13,897 bases of DNA from Discostella pseudostelligera (taxonomy: Eukaryota > Bacillariophyta > Thalassiosirophyceae > Thalassiosirales > Thalassiosiraceae): NCBI GenBank assembly GCA_036940085.1, contig JALLBK010000932.1, positions 1 through 13,897 of the forward strand. The letters run 5' to 3'. Of this stretch, positions 1-8,264 are shown piece by piece. The stretch's first letter is position 1. The number at the start of each line of letters is the position of its first letter. The notes beneath the pieces are model-generated. The model saw only the letters and a program-made list of their open reading frames with translations, did no database searches and had not been told where the DNA came from. The translations under genes and the position numbers were made by a program.

Positions 1-399
1 GACATTTCACAAAATTGGTCCTGGTTGCACTTTGATTTGGCGACTATTTCTACAGTTGAACTGTTACTATCTATCGCTGAATAATGATTCAATTGTCTTC
101 AACTTCAACCGAGAAGTGTCAATACGGTGACGTCGGAATTCTGCGGAAATATTTCCCGCCATAATCTGCCATGAATTACGCCATTTTGTCCAAAGATCGT
201 GAACGTAGGAATTTCATATGATTATTCTTCCCGCCAATTTTAAATGGCGCGCTCTCAACAAAATTTTCATGTGACGATGACGACGGCAACCAACAAACCA
301 AAAATAAAACCACTTGGTAGGAGTACAATACCAACCTCCGTCTCCGCCGCCGTAGCATCATCATTCCTGGCCTGTGTGGGGCGTCAATGGTAAAGTAGT
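1..399. other. Upstream region of the LCMT-like gene, no gene seen
   Basis: No convincing coding segment was found. Short open frames here are low-complexity antisense readings of Arg/Leu repeats. The stretch holds two E2F-like sequences (annotated separately), a CRE-like TGACGTC at 128-134 and a GGCGCGC-like element near 245-251. It most likely contains the promoter and 5' leader of the methyltransferase gene starting at 400. The left edge of the window may cut another gene's flank, but nothing readable remains. Confidence 0.5.
152..251. promoter_or_regulatory. E2F-like motif cluster upstream of the LCMT-like gene
   Basis: TTTCCCGCCAT lies at 152-162 and TTCTTCCCGCCAATTT at 225-240, followed by AAATGGCGCG at about 243-252. 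The consensus for E2F/DP transcription factors is TTTSSCGC, best sites being TTTCCCGCC or TTCCCGCCAA, so these are strong sequence matches. They sit 150 to 250 nt upstream of the proposed start at 400. Similar copies occur upstream of two other gene pairs in this window. That E2F factors bind here is inference. Confidence 0.4.
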
Positions 400-2248
400 A
401 TGGTGATGAGGAAGTCTCCCATCTCTTCGGCGGTGGTCTTCCTCGCGATTATTGGCTCGTTGCGCAACCTTGCATTCTCGCCCGCGGTATTAGTATTAGC
501 ACTGGCGGCGTCGTCGTCGTCGTCGTCGTCACCGCCGCCGCCGCTATTGCTGTCGGTAGTCTCGCCATTGTCGCCTTCGTCAGCATCCTCCATCGCCGAC
601 GATGCCGTAATCAAAAGCAATAGAGTGTCATTCCAACAGCAACAACAAATCCGTGCCTCCAACTACGGCATCGCCAATAACTCAACTGTACTCTCACCAG
701 TTGAAGCGGCAGCATCCGTCGGCGTGCGCCCGACACTTGAAAATGCAACCAAGGGAACATGGCAACGCGCATGGAAATTGCATAGGTTCATGATGAAGGT
801 TGTATTGCATAGATTTGACCGGTGTCGACCGGGGGATAGCAAGTTGGCATTGTAAGTTGAGTGTTGTTTTTTGTCGTTAATTGTATGCATGAGTTGCGAT
901 TCATCTTGTCTTGTGTCAACTAAGTACGCATCTCTCTTCCTTCATTCTCCACTCCTTTTATACCAAATATGTAATATAGAGCATGTCTGTGGTGGAAGGC
1001 ACTCTCAGGAAATGATATTACCTCACCCGTCTATGACCGTGAGCTATCCTACGATTTGTTACCACCGGTGACACGATGGATTGTTAGCCCAAGGTTGTGC
1101 CGACTGTATCCGCGGTTGCATCATGCCAATGTCGAAATTAGGTGAGCATTGAGTCAGTTGAGCATAATATACAAACGATGGTGCCACCACTCAGTATGAT
1201 ACCTCTTGCTTCATGCACACAACTCATGTGATTGCCTCGCTCCAATCCCAACAGAACAGCCTATCTTGACAAATCGGTTACAGGCATCATTGATTCCACG
1301 ATACATAGCAATGAAACACAACTAAAAGAAAAGATCAGGTGGAAATTATTCCGGTTGATTATCATGGGGGGTGGTTATGACACGCGTGGTGTGAAATTGC
1401 TTGAACGATCTCTTCTCCATTCGCGGATGGCAGAGGATGACGATGCTGATAAACGCGATTCTCGTCACCCATTTCATAGGTTATTGCTACTTAATGAAAG
1501 GCGACATCGATTGCAGTCAAAGGAGCAGGATCAACAACAACAGCAACAACGAGGATGGAATCCATTGTGTTGGTGGAGGAATATTTCAATGAGAAGACGT
1601 CGTGGAAATGGTGTTCAGCTTGAGGGTGCATCAATGTTTAGTAGCAATGATATAGAACTCCCATCGATGGAGGCAGAGAGGAAGATGATGGCGGGCGTAA
1701 ACTATGATCTTCAATGTTACGAGCTAGATTTGCCAGAAGTAGTCGAGGCCAAAAATCGGCTTCTGAATAAGCGATTATTTCGGAGGAGGCCGTGGCTTAA
1801 GAATGTGGAGGAAGGTGTGTGCAATTATCCTAGGCTTGTACCGGCGAACTTTAACAACATAGAGGAAACGAGGAAGGCACTTGAGGGCATACTGCTCTCA
1901 CCTGCTTCATTGACAAATGATACAAAGGAATATGATACTATCACAAATGTTATTGTTTTTGAGGGCGTCATGATTTACTTGGACGAGGGAATTCCGCACT
2001 CGCTGCTGCAACTGTGCAGCGACGTGTTGGAATCTGCTAACCTCGCGTTGTTGACCCCATCTGAGGGATACCTCTGTTTCGCTGACAGATTAGAGAATAT
2101 TCCTGGCGGAGACTCTGAAGCGGCGCTTGCTGAGATGGAGAGTACGGGTTGGGATTTAATAGACTGGCTGCCCAAGCCTGGATTAGCACGACACATGGGC
2201 ATTGCCCGTCTGCGGCAAAAAGAGACAACCCTTGAAAAGAAAGTTTAA
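400..2248 (+). CDS. Leucine carboxyl methyltransferase-family SAM methyltransferase with targeting leader, three exons
   Basis: Model: exons 400-851, 980-1141 and 1255-2248, giving 535 residues; introns of 128 and 113 nt start GTAAGT and GTGAGC. The first acceptor (979) is chosen because only it continues the frame into a conserved stretch: CLWWKALSGND (153-163), SPVYD, YDLLPP, then YPRLHHANVEIRTAYLD across the second junction. The SAM-binding glycine motif MGGGYDTRG is at about 242-250, the acidic motif YELDLPEV at 360-367 and VIVFEGVMIYLDEG at 437-450. These are LCMT/PPM-family hallmarks. Between the first two lies an unusually long, low-complexity insert with poly-Gln and poly-Arg. The N-terminus (hydrophobic 8-36, LAFSPA near 24-29, then poly-Ser and poly-Pro) looks like a signal peptide or bipartite plastid leader. 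Classical LCMT1 methylates the PP2A C-terminus in the cytosol; with a leader this one may have another substrate. Start could also be the ATG at 406. Confidence 0.8.
509..546 (+). repeat. (TCG)n/(CCG)n trinucleotide repeat in the LCMT-like leader
   Basis: A run of TCG followed by CCG triplets encodes consecutive Ser and then Pro residues in exon 1. It lies just after the hydrophobic core of the presumed leader. Such runs change length easily, so the leader length probably varies between alleles. Confidence 0.7.
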
Positions 2249-2322
2249 ATGCAATGCGGCATCAATCGATCACCCACTGCTGCGTCAACAAACTGAAATA
2301 TGATAAGACATATGTTGATATG

Positions 2323-2328
2323 AATAAA
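2323..2328 (+). terminator. Candidate polyadenylation signal of the LCMT-like gene
   Basis: AATAAA lies 75 nt after the stop codon at 2248, within the AT-rich 202-nt space between two convergent genes. Position and sequence fit a 3' processing signal. The hexamer is not strictly conserved in heterokonts, so it is only suggestive. Confidence 0.35.
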
Positions 2329-2450
2329 ATTAATTGAGTGATGATAAATATTTGTTTGCAGCTGAATACTTCTCTCGTTGCTCGTCACCTGGTGCCCCTC
2401 TTTCAAAGATTCGATAGTGCTACCAGAAGTTGAGCATACATCATACTATT

Positions 2451-4504
2451 TCATTTTCCCAGCAAGAACATGTAGTCATCAAACGCACCCAAACGCTCGG
2501 TCAATTCAACGCGTTCCGCCAACGATCCCGGCACTAATCGAACGATCCTCTCCTCCAGCGGAACAATTCTCAACGGTTGTTGTTGCTGTTCACCATCCAT
2601 CAACACCTCCGTACTCGGGAGCACCATTGCAGTTGGCAAGTTTCGCGACTCACGATGTTGCCGATTCAAGTCGACGACAACATTCCTCTGAGCATTTACT
2701 TCGGCATTACCTCGATCGCCGTCCCTCCTAGTTCGCGGTACATTAATTGCTCGGTCTATCTCATTTCGCACAGTGGTGGAAGCTGACAATGCAGACTTCA
2801 TTGAAACTTCTCCGCCGATCATTTTACTCCTGTCATCGTCGTCTTGATTTGATCTCGCCAGCGAAATATCTTCCATATCTCCTTCACCTTGATCAAGCAC
2901 CTGAGCAGTAGCAGCATCTGCATCCTTATTTGTTGTGTCAAGAGCAGGGCCCCAAGTGTGCCGTCTATGGGCTAAGAACAGAAATGAGTCAAATGCCGAT
3001 AGCCGCGCCGCTAATTCAATGCTCTCAATTGTTGGCAGTTTTACTGAGTAGACTTCGGGATTTTTCGGAGACTCATCGACAATGGTGTCTTTCTCAGCTG
3101 TTGCGTTCTCAAATGTGGTGGGAGGGTGTCCTGTGATTTCTGTCACATCAGGGAAGGTGTTGTCGGAAGTTTCATTCCCAATCATTTTCGATGCAAGGAG
3201 TGCGTCTCGTTCATTTACTTCTTCAACCCGTCCGTCTTCTTTCGCGTCATTGTTTGATCTCCACTTATCGGACTCATCAGAGTTTTCCACTTTGACATTG
3301 TTGCTATCAATTGGAAGTAAAACTGGTTGCTGCATGTTACAAATCTCTACCTTTTCAACCACCGTCGCACCATCGACATCCATGACATCATCATTTTCAT
3401 CCCTCTTCGTACTGTCATCGATTTCAAATGGCGNGGAGATGCGATTGTTCTACTCATGCACAAGGGAACAGAAAATTCATCACGTACCATCCGTTGCTGC
3501 CCGGGACAAATCTCACTCATGTCAACCGCCTCCTTAACACCTGCAGCAACTTCACCATCGTAATTATCCTCATCATCGTTTAATTCAACCGTAACGTTAG
3601 CATCCCCATTAACACTACATTCGTCTGCATACTTCAATACATCCAAACTAGAAGCACGGAATGCCATCTCGACATTTTGATTATCAATAATGTACCAATC
3701 ACCGAGCGCAAGAACCCGCAAGACTGTACCCGAAACACCCCAATATTCGCGATTGGCACTCGAATCTTGTGCTACATACACCATAGCACCAATATACTTC
3801 TTTTGAATGGAATCCGAGTCCGCATTGATCGAGGTGGGCACATCATCATCGTCTCCCCCCCTCCTCCGCCCAGCGCCGGAATCGGTGATACCATCTTCGT
3901 CGAACCCATCGCCACTGGCATCATCTGCATAACGTAACACACGCACATCGCGAATTGTCAAGGGAGTGGGCACCGTATCAAGTTGCAGTAGGTGCACGTC
4001 AATTTTCTCTGTAATAATGCCTATGATACCTAGATACTGACCGCGATTTATCCGAACTGTTGCACATGTGAGGTTACGACTTTGTAGTTGTTGAAAGCGA
4101 TGCTTATTCTTGTCGATGGGTGTGCTCAGCTTTTTGTTGGTTGCAACGTTACTATCAACTTCAGTTGCTGGTGTCGTTGTCGTTACTGCTGGAATTGTAG
4201 GTGCCGGAATCATCGGGAGCTTGCAAGCCTGCACGGCGTAACGAGATTGCTGACAGCTGCGACGACGAGGTTGGCAAACAATGAAGGGGAATGACGGCAA
4301 TGAATTATCTGATGAACATATCAACGTTGGAGGGGGTTTATGCATAGACCAGCAATCCAAGGCCGCTTGAATCCTCGCGGTGGGCCAATCGTCGCCGCAT
4401 GGACGCCAGGGCTCGGAGGGTTGACTGGCTTGGGCAGCAGCGTGGCCATTCGTTGTGTCGCAAACTCTCCTCATCTTTGGTCGTCGTCTCTTTCCCTCGC
4501 TCAT
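2451..4504 (-). CDS. Uncharacterised protein with two KOW/SH3-like repeats and two C-terminal AFD motifs
   Basis: Family not recognised. Preferred model: exon 1 4504-3488 (339 residues) and exon 2 3449-2451 (332 residues), total 671. The frame must change between them. A phase-0 GTACGTG donor at 3487 with a TAG acceptor at 3450 restores it, but the intron is only 38 nt; an AAG acceptor at 3405 gives 83 nt and 656 residues. One ambiguous base (N, 3434) lies beside the junction, so an assembly error is also possible. Residues about 145-196 and 237-296 are diverged repeats, each with a beta-rich KOW/SH3-like pattern (GTVLRVLALGDWYIIDN in the second) and ending VLRYADD or VLKYADE. The rest is acidic and probably disordered. 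A short motif occurs twice: IELAARLSAFDSFLFLA near 482-498 and VELTERLGAFDDYMFLL near 653-669, the second two residues from the C-terminus. Chromatin or RNA binding is only a guess. Confidence 0.65.
3450..3487 (-). other. Putative 38-nt intron or frame break in the KOW-like gene
   Basis: On the minus strand, ATG is followed by GTACGTGATG and the segment ends TGCATGAGTAG. Removing it joins two long open frames in phase 0 with no stop. Every other intron inferred here is 80-202 nt, so this length is an outlier. The longer alternative ends at 3405 (83 nt) and would contain the N at 3434. A missing base at the N would also join the frames without any intron. Confidence 0.4.
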
Positions 4505-4872
4505 GGTTGGCTATTCATACGATGATTGAATTGAGGGGTTAGCATGGCATATGGCATGGCCATGGCCATGGGTCATGCTTGCTCGCTTCATGCAATGCCA
4601 GGGTTGCGGATTGCGTTTGCTGGCTTCTAATCACTCGTGCTTCGTGATGGTAGTAAAAAGGAGAGTAAATAAAGTGCAAGCAATGCAAATGCAAGGCAAT
4701 ATGGTTCGATTGTGATAATATGTTGCGAAAGCATCTATTGGGTATTAGATCAACGAAATGGCGATTGTAGACTTGCGGATGCCTTCGAAGAAATATAAGT
4801 GTTGCACAGAAAGAAGAGAGAGGACGTTCATCCGCATCGTCGCGAATATGCAATTGATTTTGGATGGAGGCG
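4505..4872. other. Intergenic region between two minus-strand genes
   Basis: This lies downstream of the SelS-like gene and upstream of the KOW-like gene, both on the minus strand. A 104-codon minus-strand frame at 4539-4853 has no recognisable domain and a His/Cys/Tyr-rich composition unlike the neighbours, so it is not called. Near 4541-4572 there is a run of overlapping CATGGC, CATATGGC and GGCCATGG words, a small imperfect palindromic tandem repeat. The region probably contains the KOW-like gene promoter. No E2F-like motif was found in it. Confidence 0.45.
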
Positions 4873-5797
4873 TCACATAAGTATCAATATGTACTGAATT
4901 TCTTCATCGAATGCACCGAAACGATCCTCATCCGTCAGCTCAACGCACTCCTCCCGTGAACCAGAGACTGTGTCGTGATGGTTGTTGCTTCCTACCAGAA
5001 CACCTTTCTGCCTCTGTCGCCATGCGCCATCACGGTCGGCCAGTCGAATGATTTTTGATTTCCCAGTTGCTTGACCAAGTTGACCCAGCGTTGTCACTTC
5101 TTCTTTGCAACATCGGTTGGTCAATCTTAGTACGTCTTCAAACGATGCATTTCGTCATTACTTAATGAAATTTTTCATGATCATAATTCTCTTCTGCACC
5201 CAACCTATTCCCCCCTCCACACTTATTTACCCACCTTTCCTCCTCTGGACTTTTTACACGTTTCCTCTCCCGTTCACTTGCCAATTTCTTTTTACGTTCC
5301 ATCTCCGCCTCAATAGCTTTTTGGTGCATATTTTCTTGCTGTTTGGCGCGTATACGTTTCATATCTGGAGCGAGGACGGCGACGCGGTCCGGATTGGTGG
5401 CCTCCTTGTACGATTGTTTTGTTCTATATTTGTGTAGGAGAGGCTGAATGACTGTCGTCGTCAGTCGTCGTCGTCGACGACGTTGATATGAGGAAGGCGT
5501 GATGTGGAGGAAAACAGGGATGATAAAGTCACGATGAATGTGAGAAGTTTGTGCATCATAACTTATTGGGAATCGAACTGAAGTATGTATGATCATGGCA
5601 AGTGCTCACTTCTACACTGTACACTCACATTGATGGTAACAGAAATATCCCCCGGCAATTAGAAAGACTATCGTCCAAGCATTTTTGTGTACGAATTTAA
5701 GAATTAATACCGCATGCGTTGAAATGGCGGATACGATATCAACAGTAAGGTTTGAATTGTTGCGATCAATAGGTGTCGTCATCGTTGTAATGATCAT
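4873..5797 (-). CDS. Single-span membrane protein resembling selenoprotein S/VIMP, three exons
   Basis: Model: exons 5797-5629, 5451-5235 and 5125-4873, giving 212 residues. Introns are 177 nt (GTGAGT...CAG) and 109 nt (GTGGGT...AAG); only these junctions keep one open frame. Residues about 39-53 (NAWTIVFLIAGGYFC) form one transmembrane helix near the N-terminus. A charged helical segment follows: ATNPDRVAVLAPDMKRIRAK, then a Glu/Lys/Arg-rich coiled coil (AEMERKKKLASERERKR). One N-terminal span plus a cytosolic coiled coil is the layout of selenoprotein S (VIMP), an ER membrane adaptor of p97/VCP and Derlins in ER-associated degradation, and the segment after the membrane resembles that family. 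No in-frame UGA was found in the model, so no selenocysteine is indicated. The last exon is unlike SelS and ends VELTDEDRFGAFDEEIQYIL, a motif shared with the next gene downstream. The family call is tentative. Confidence 0.6.
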
Positions 5798-6336
5798 GCA
5801 ATATTATTTCCTCTGTCTCGAGCATGAATGAGGGGGAGAGTGCAGATACCTAGACAGCAAAGAGGCGGGGGTGGAGTCTGATGGAGTGGATGGGTGAACG
5901 GTGATGGTGGAGGATGTGGAGGAAGGGGGTGGATTGGTGGATACCGGGCGGGGACGGCGCGGTTATGGTAATGGATGGAGGCTGGAGTCTATGCGATGGG
6001 GAGGCTATGGTATCTAATGAGAAGGTCCGTCATGTCCGCCATTATCCGCCGCCGGAGTGTCGTCTGTCGTCTGGTGTCGTGTCCGGTTTGTCCGGATGTT
6101 GTCCGTCCCACCAAAGATCTTGTCTACAGGGGAATAAATATCATCTGCGTGCGACGGAAGAAACTTCCCGCCAAATCTGCAGTTGTCTCTCGAGTCATTA
6201 TGTCTCCCGCCAAATTCGATACGGCGCAGCAAAACAACAACAATACAACCCTCCATATTTATCCACAACCCATCGCCCATCATCTTTTCCTTCCCTTCAT
6301 TCACCTACCACCCGCCACCATCATCATCTCTTCACC
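5798..6336. promoter_or_regulatory. Divergent intergenic region between SelS-like and RimP-like genes, with E2F-like motifs
   Basis: This is a probable shared promoter: genes leave it in both directions, from 5797 (minus) and 6337 (plus). CTTCCCGCCAAAT lies at about 6164-6175 and CTCCCGCCAAAT at 6204-6215, both close matches to the E2F/DP consensus, with a looser TCCGCCATTATCCGCCGCC near 6037-6055. The first 120 nt is G-rich on the plus strand (repeated GGTGGA and GGATGG words). The RimP frame stays open upstream to 5914, but the translated segment is compositionally odd and lies upstream of a better start, so it is treated as leader. Confidence 0.45.
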
Positions 6337-7491
6337 ATGGCTATCACCATCACAGCTAACACTATCCCTCTTCTCCCTTACTTTTTACTGGCGCTGTTAT
6401 TAGTCAACAATAATTGCCCTCATGTCGTCGTCTCGGCCTTTTCTCCGTCGGCATCCATGAGCTCAAAGGTATATTGCCTCGGCGTCAACAATCTGCGCTG
6501 GCCGATGATGGGTCACCCAGCACAACCATGTGCAACAACAATTATTTGCTCCCGTTCTCTCCCGTCGGTCTTGCCAAGACGTCTCGCATCATCAAAGATC
6601 TCTTCGTCCGAGCACAATGAGATTAGAAGCAAATCTAGCAACGATACCAATGCTATTAATGATATGAAATCTCTCGGTGAAAAGCTCATTATGCAAGCAG
6701 CATTGCAATGTGGTGCTACCGAACCCATGTTGTGTATTGAATGGAAGGCTGATCGAATAGTTGTTACGGTGGATGTTACTAAAGACGATAATTATGTAGA
6801 AGAGAGTGATGGCGATATTTTTTATGGTGAGGAGGAGGAGGATGATATCCTTTTGATGGATGGTGATGACGACGGGATCATGCTAGAGTTTTTGGAGGAG
6901 GGGGCTGATATCATGTACGATGGTGAATTCGATGCAGATGACAACGTCGGTGATGACATTATTGATCCGCAAGATGAATTTGGTGACGATGATTACGAAT
7001 CGACATTTGATTCGGAGTCCAACAACAATCGAATAGACTTATCACGTATTGCACGAACCATCAACGAACTTCTTGCGCAAGGTGGCGCAGATAGTTTATC
7101 ATATACAATTGCAAAGCTTCATGAGATTGAAGTGACAACACCGGAATTCGATAATGTACTACGAGGAAAGCGCATGTTCGAAAGTTATAAGGGGTTTGAT
7201 GTAACCATGGAATATTGGGAGGAGGAAAAGAAAAAGAAGGTGAAGAAAGTCAAGTCCAAGTCTCAAAAGGATAATTCTAATGATGATGACGATGGTGATC
7301 ATGATGGTGGAGATAAGGATAATGTCGTGGAAAAGCTGAAGCTGAAAATAGCCGAGGGGAAATTAGTCGGTAGGGACTATGAGAAGGAAATCACATTGAT
7401 CAACATAAAGGGACGGGTGGCAAAGATACGAAACGATATGATCGAGCGTGTTTGTCTTCCAAAGGCTAAGCGAGAGAAGGGAGGCAAGTAA
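6337..7491 (+). CDS. rimP-like: RimP-like ribosome maturation factor, probably plastid-targeted
   Basis: Intronless, 384 residues from an ATG in strong context (CACCATGG). In bacteria RimP (DUF150/YhbC) binds the 30S subunit and helps its assembly; a plastid copy would act on plastid ribosomes. Residues 11-33 are a hydrophobic signal core followed by VVVSAFSPS (31-38), a textbook diatom ASAFAP-type cleavage motif, then a Ser/Arg-rich transit-like segment. The N-terminal RimP domain begins near 112 (GEKLIMQAALQCGATEPMLC, then WKADRIVVTVDV). A very acidic insert of about 75 residues (151-228) splits this domain. IARTINELL and LHEIEVTTPEFDNVLRGKR (261-279) match the RimP IEVSSPGLDRPL region. The C-terminal SH3-like domain, interrupted by a Lys- and Asp-rich loop (about 297-328), ends EITLINIKGRVAKIRNDMIE. 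An in-frame ATG at 5914 would add 141 residues and hide the signal peptide, so it was rejected. Confidence 0.83.
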   Translation: MAITITANTIPLLPYFLLALLLVNNNCPHVVVSAFSPSASMSSKVYCLGVNNLRWPMMGHPAQPCATTIICSRSLPSVLPRRLASSKISSSEHNEIRSKSSNDTNAINDMKSLGEKLIMQAALQCGATEPMLCIEWKADRIVVTVDVTKDDNYVEESDGDIFYGEEEEDDILLMDGDDDGIMLEFLEEGADIMYDGEFDADDNVGDDIIDPQDEFGDDDYESTFDSESNNNRIDLSRIARTINELLAQGGADSLSYTIAKLHEIEVTTPEFDNVLRGKRMFESYKGFDVTMEYWEEEKKKKVKKVKSKSQKDNSNDDDDGDHDGGDKDNVVEKLKLKIAEGKLVGRDYEKEITLINIKGRVAKIRNDMIERVCLPKAKREKGGK

Positions 7492-7609
7492 ATCACATAG
7501 ATAATTAAATACAATATTTTCTCTGGTCATTCTGTGCATGATTGAGAAGTGTATCCCCTCTTTAAATCCATCAGGGCTAACCACACCTAGTTTCACATAT
7601 CCATCTCTA
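7492..7609. other. Short convergent spacer between RimP-like and LITAF genes
   Basis: Only 118 nt separate the two stop codons, so the 3' untranslated regions must be short or overlap. The AT-rich ATAATTAAATACAATATTTT at about 7500-7519 is a plausible 3'-end processing region for the RimP-like gene. No other feature is seen. Confidence 0.4.
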
Positions 7610-8264
7610 TCAACCTCCCCGTTCCTCGACACAGCAATCGGTCAACGGCTTCACACATCCTACGACTTTCTGACAACCCGTACATATATGATCTGTTTGT
7701 TTGGCCGCATCATAGACCAAAGGCACCCAGCAAATCGGCCAAAATACCAATAGTAAAAAGAGACACATAAGCCACGTTTCGATGCTAGGATATGTGCTTG
7801 TTCGTGTCATGATATTTGTGGCTAAGCAGTGTGGACATTGTGAGATTGATGTTGGATGGCGGCCAAGTGGAATATTCGAAGTTGAGGTTTTGTTGCTCGT
7901 AGAAGTATTGATCTTGACATTGGATACAGCCTCGGCGGGTGTGGGAAGGGATGCGGTGGCATATGTCACTGGTGTGGCTGTGACAACGGGGGTGGCGATG
8001 ACGGCGGCTGTTTCGACATCAAAATCTTGGGAATTGGCAAAATAACAATTGGGGAAGGATAGAATGGCGGATGGCGGTGGGTGAGTAGGATGGGGAAGGG
8101 CAAATAACAACGGTACTAGTTAAAAGTCGTCCACGCCCCACGCCCAACGCAACGCAACGCAGGAAACAAACTAGACGTCGACGATATTGTAGTGATTGTA
8201 CAGATAGTGAACAAATTGCAGACTCACCCTTGTCGCGTTTGTTACTGGAGAAGAAGCCCATCAT
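7610..8264 (-). CDS. LITAF-domain (LPS-induced TNF factor-like) membrane-associated zinc protein, two exons
   Basis: Model: exon 1 8264-8228 and exon 2 8025-7610, 150 residues; the 202-nt intron runs GTGAGTC...CCAAG and contains a short (AACGC)n run. Exon 1 supplies only MMGFFSSNKRDK. The LITAF domain fills residues about 74-138: CPHC (76-79), a conserved TRTSTYPSIETW, a hydrophobic stretch CLFLLLVFWPICWVPL (100-115), then DHICTGC (124-130). Family members bind zinc through the two Cys pairs and insert the hydrophobic part into endosomal or lysosomal membranes, linking to ESCRT and trafficking. The second knuckle reads CTGC where CPxC is usual. Between exon 1 and the domain lies a Thr/Ala/Val/Ser-rich linker. 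A second in-frame ATG gives MGFFSSN, but Phe after Gly argues against N-myristoylation. Domain identity is firm; the cellular role is inferred. Confidence 0.85.

Noticed and set aside
384..662. Antisense 92-codon frame with an Asp run over the methyltransferase leader
   Set aside because: The Asp run is the reverse reading of the TCG trinucleotide repeat in exon 1, whose plus-strand frame continues into a conserved enzyme.
4539..4853. 104-codon minus-strand frame between the SelS-like and KOW-like genes
   Set aside because: His/Cys/Tyr-rich composition, no recognisable domain and no splice sites linking it to a neighbour.
5105..5437. 110-codon plus-strand hydrophobic frame
   Set aside because: It is the reverse reading of the Lys/Arg/Glu coiled-coil exon of the SelS-like gene and its intron.
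5914..6336. 141-residue N-terminal extension of the RimP-like protein from an in-frame ATG
   Set aside because: It would bury a clear signal peptide with SAFSPS, crosses E2F-like motifs and has no protein character; the ATG at 6337 has a strong CACCATGG context.
7610..8110. LITAF protein as a single 166-codon frame starting at 8110
   Set aside because: The first residues are proline-rich intron translation; the spliced model from 8264 has good GTGAGT and AG sites and a clean junction.
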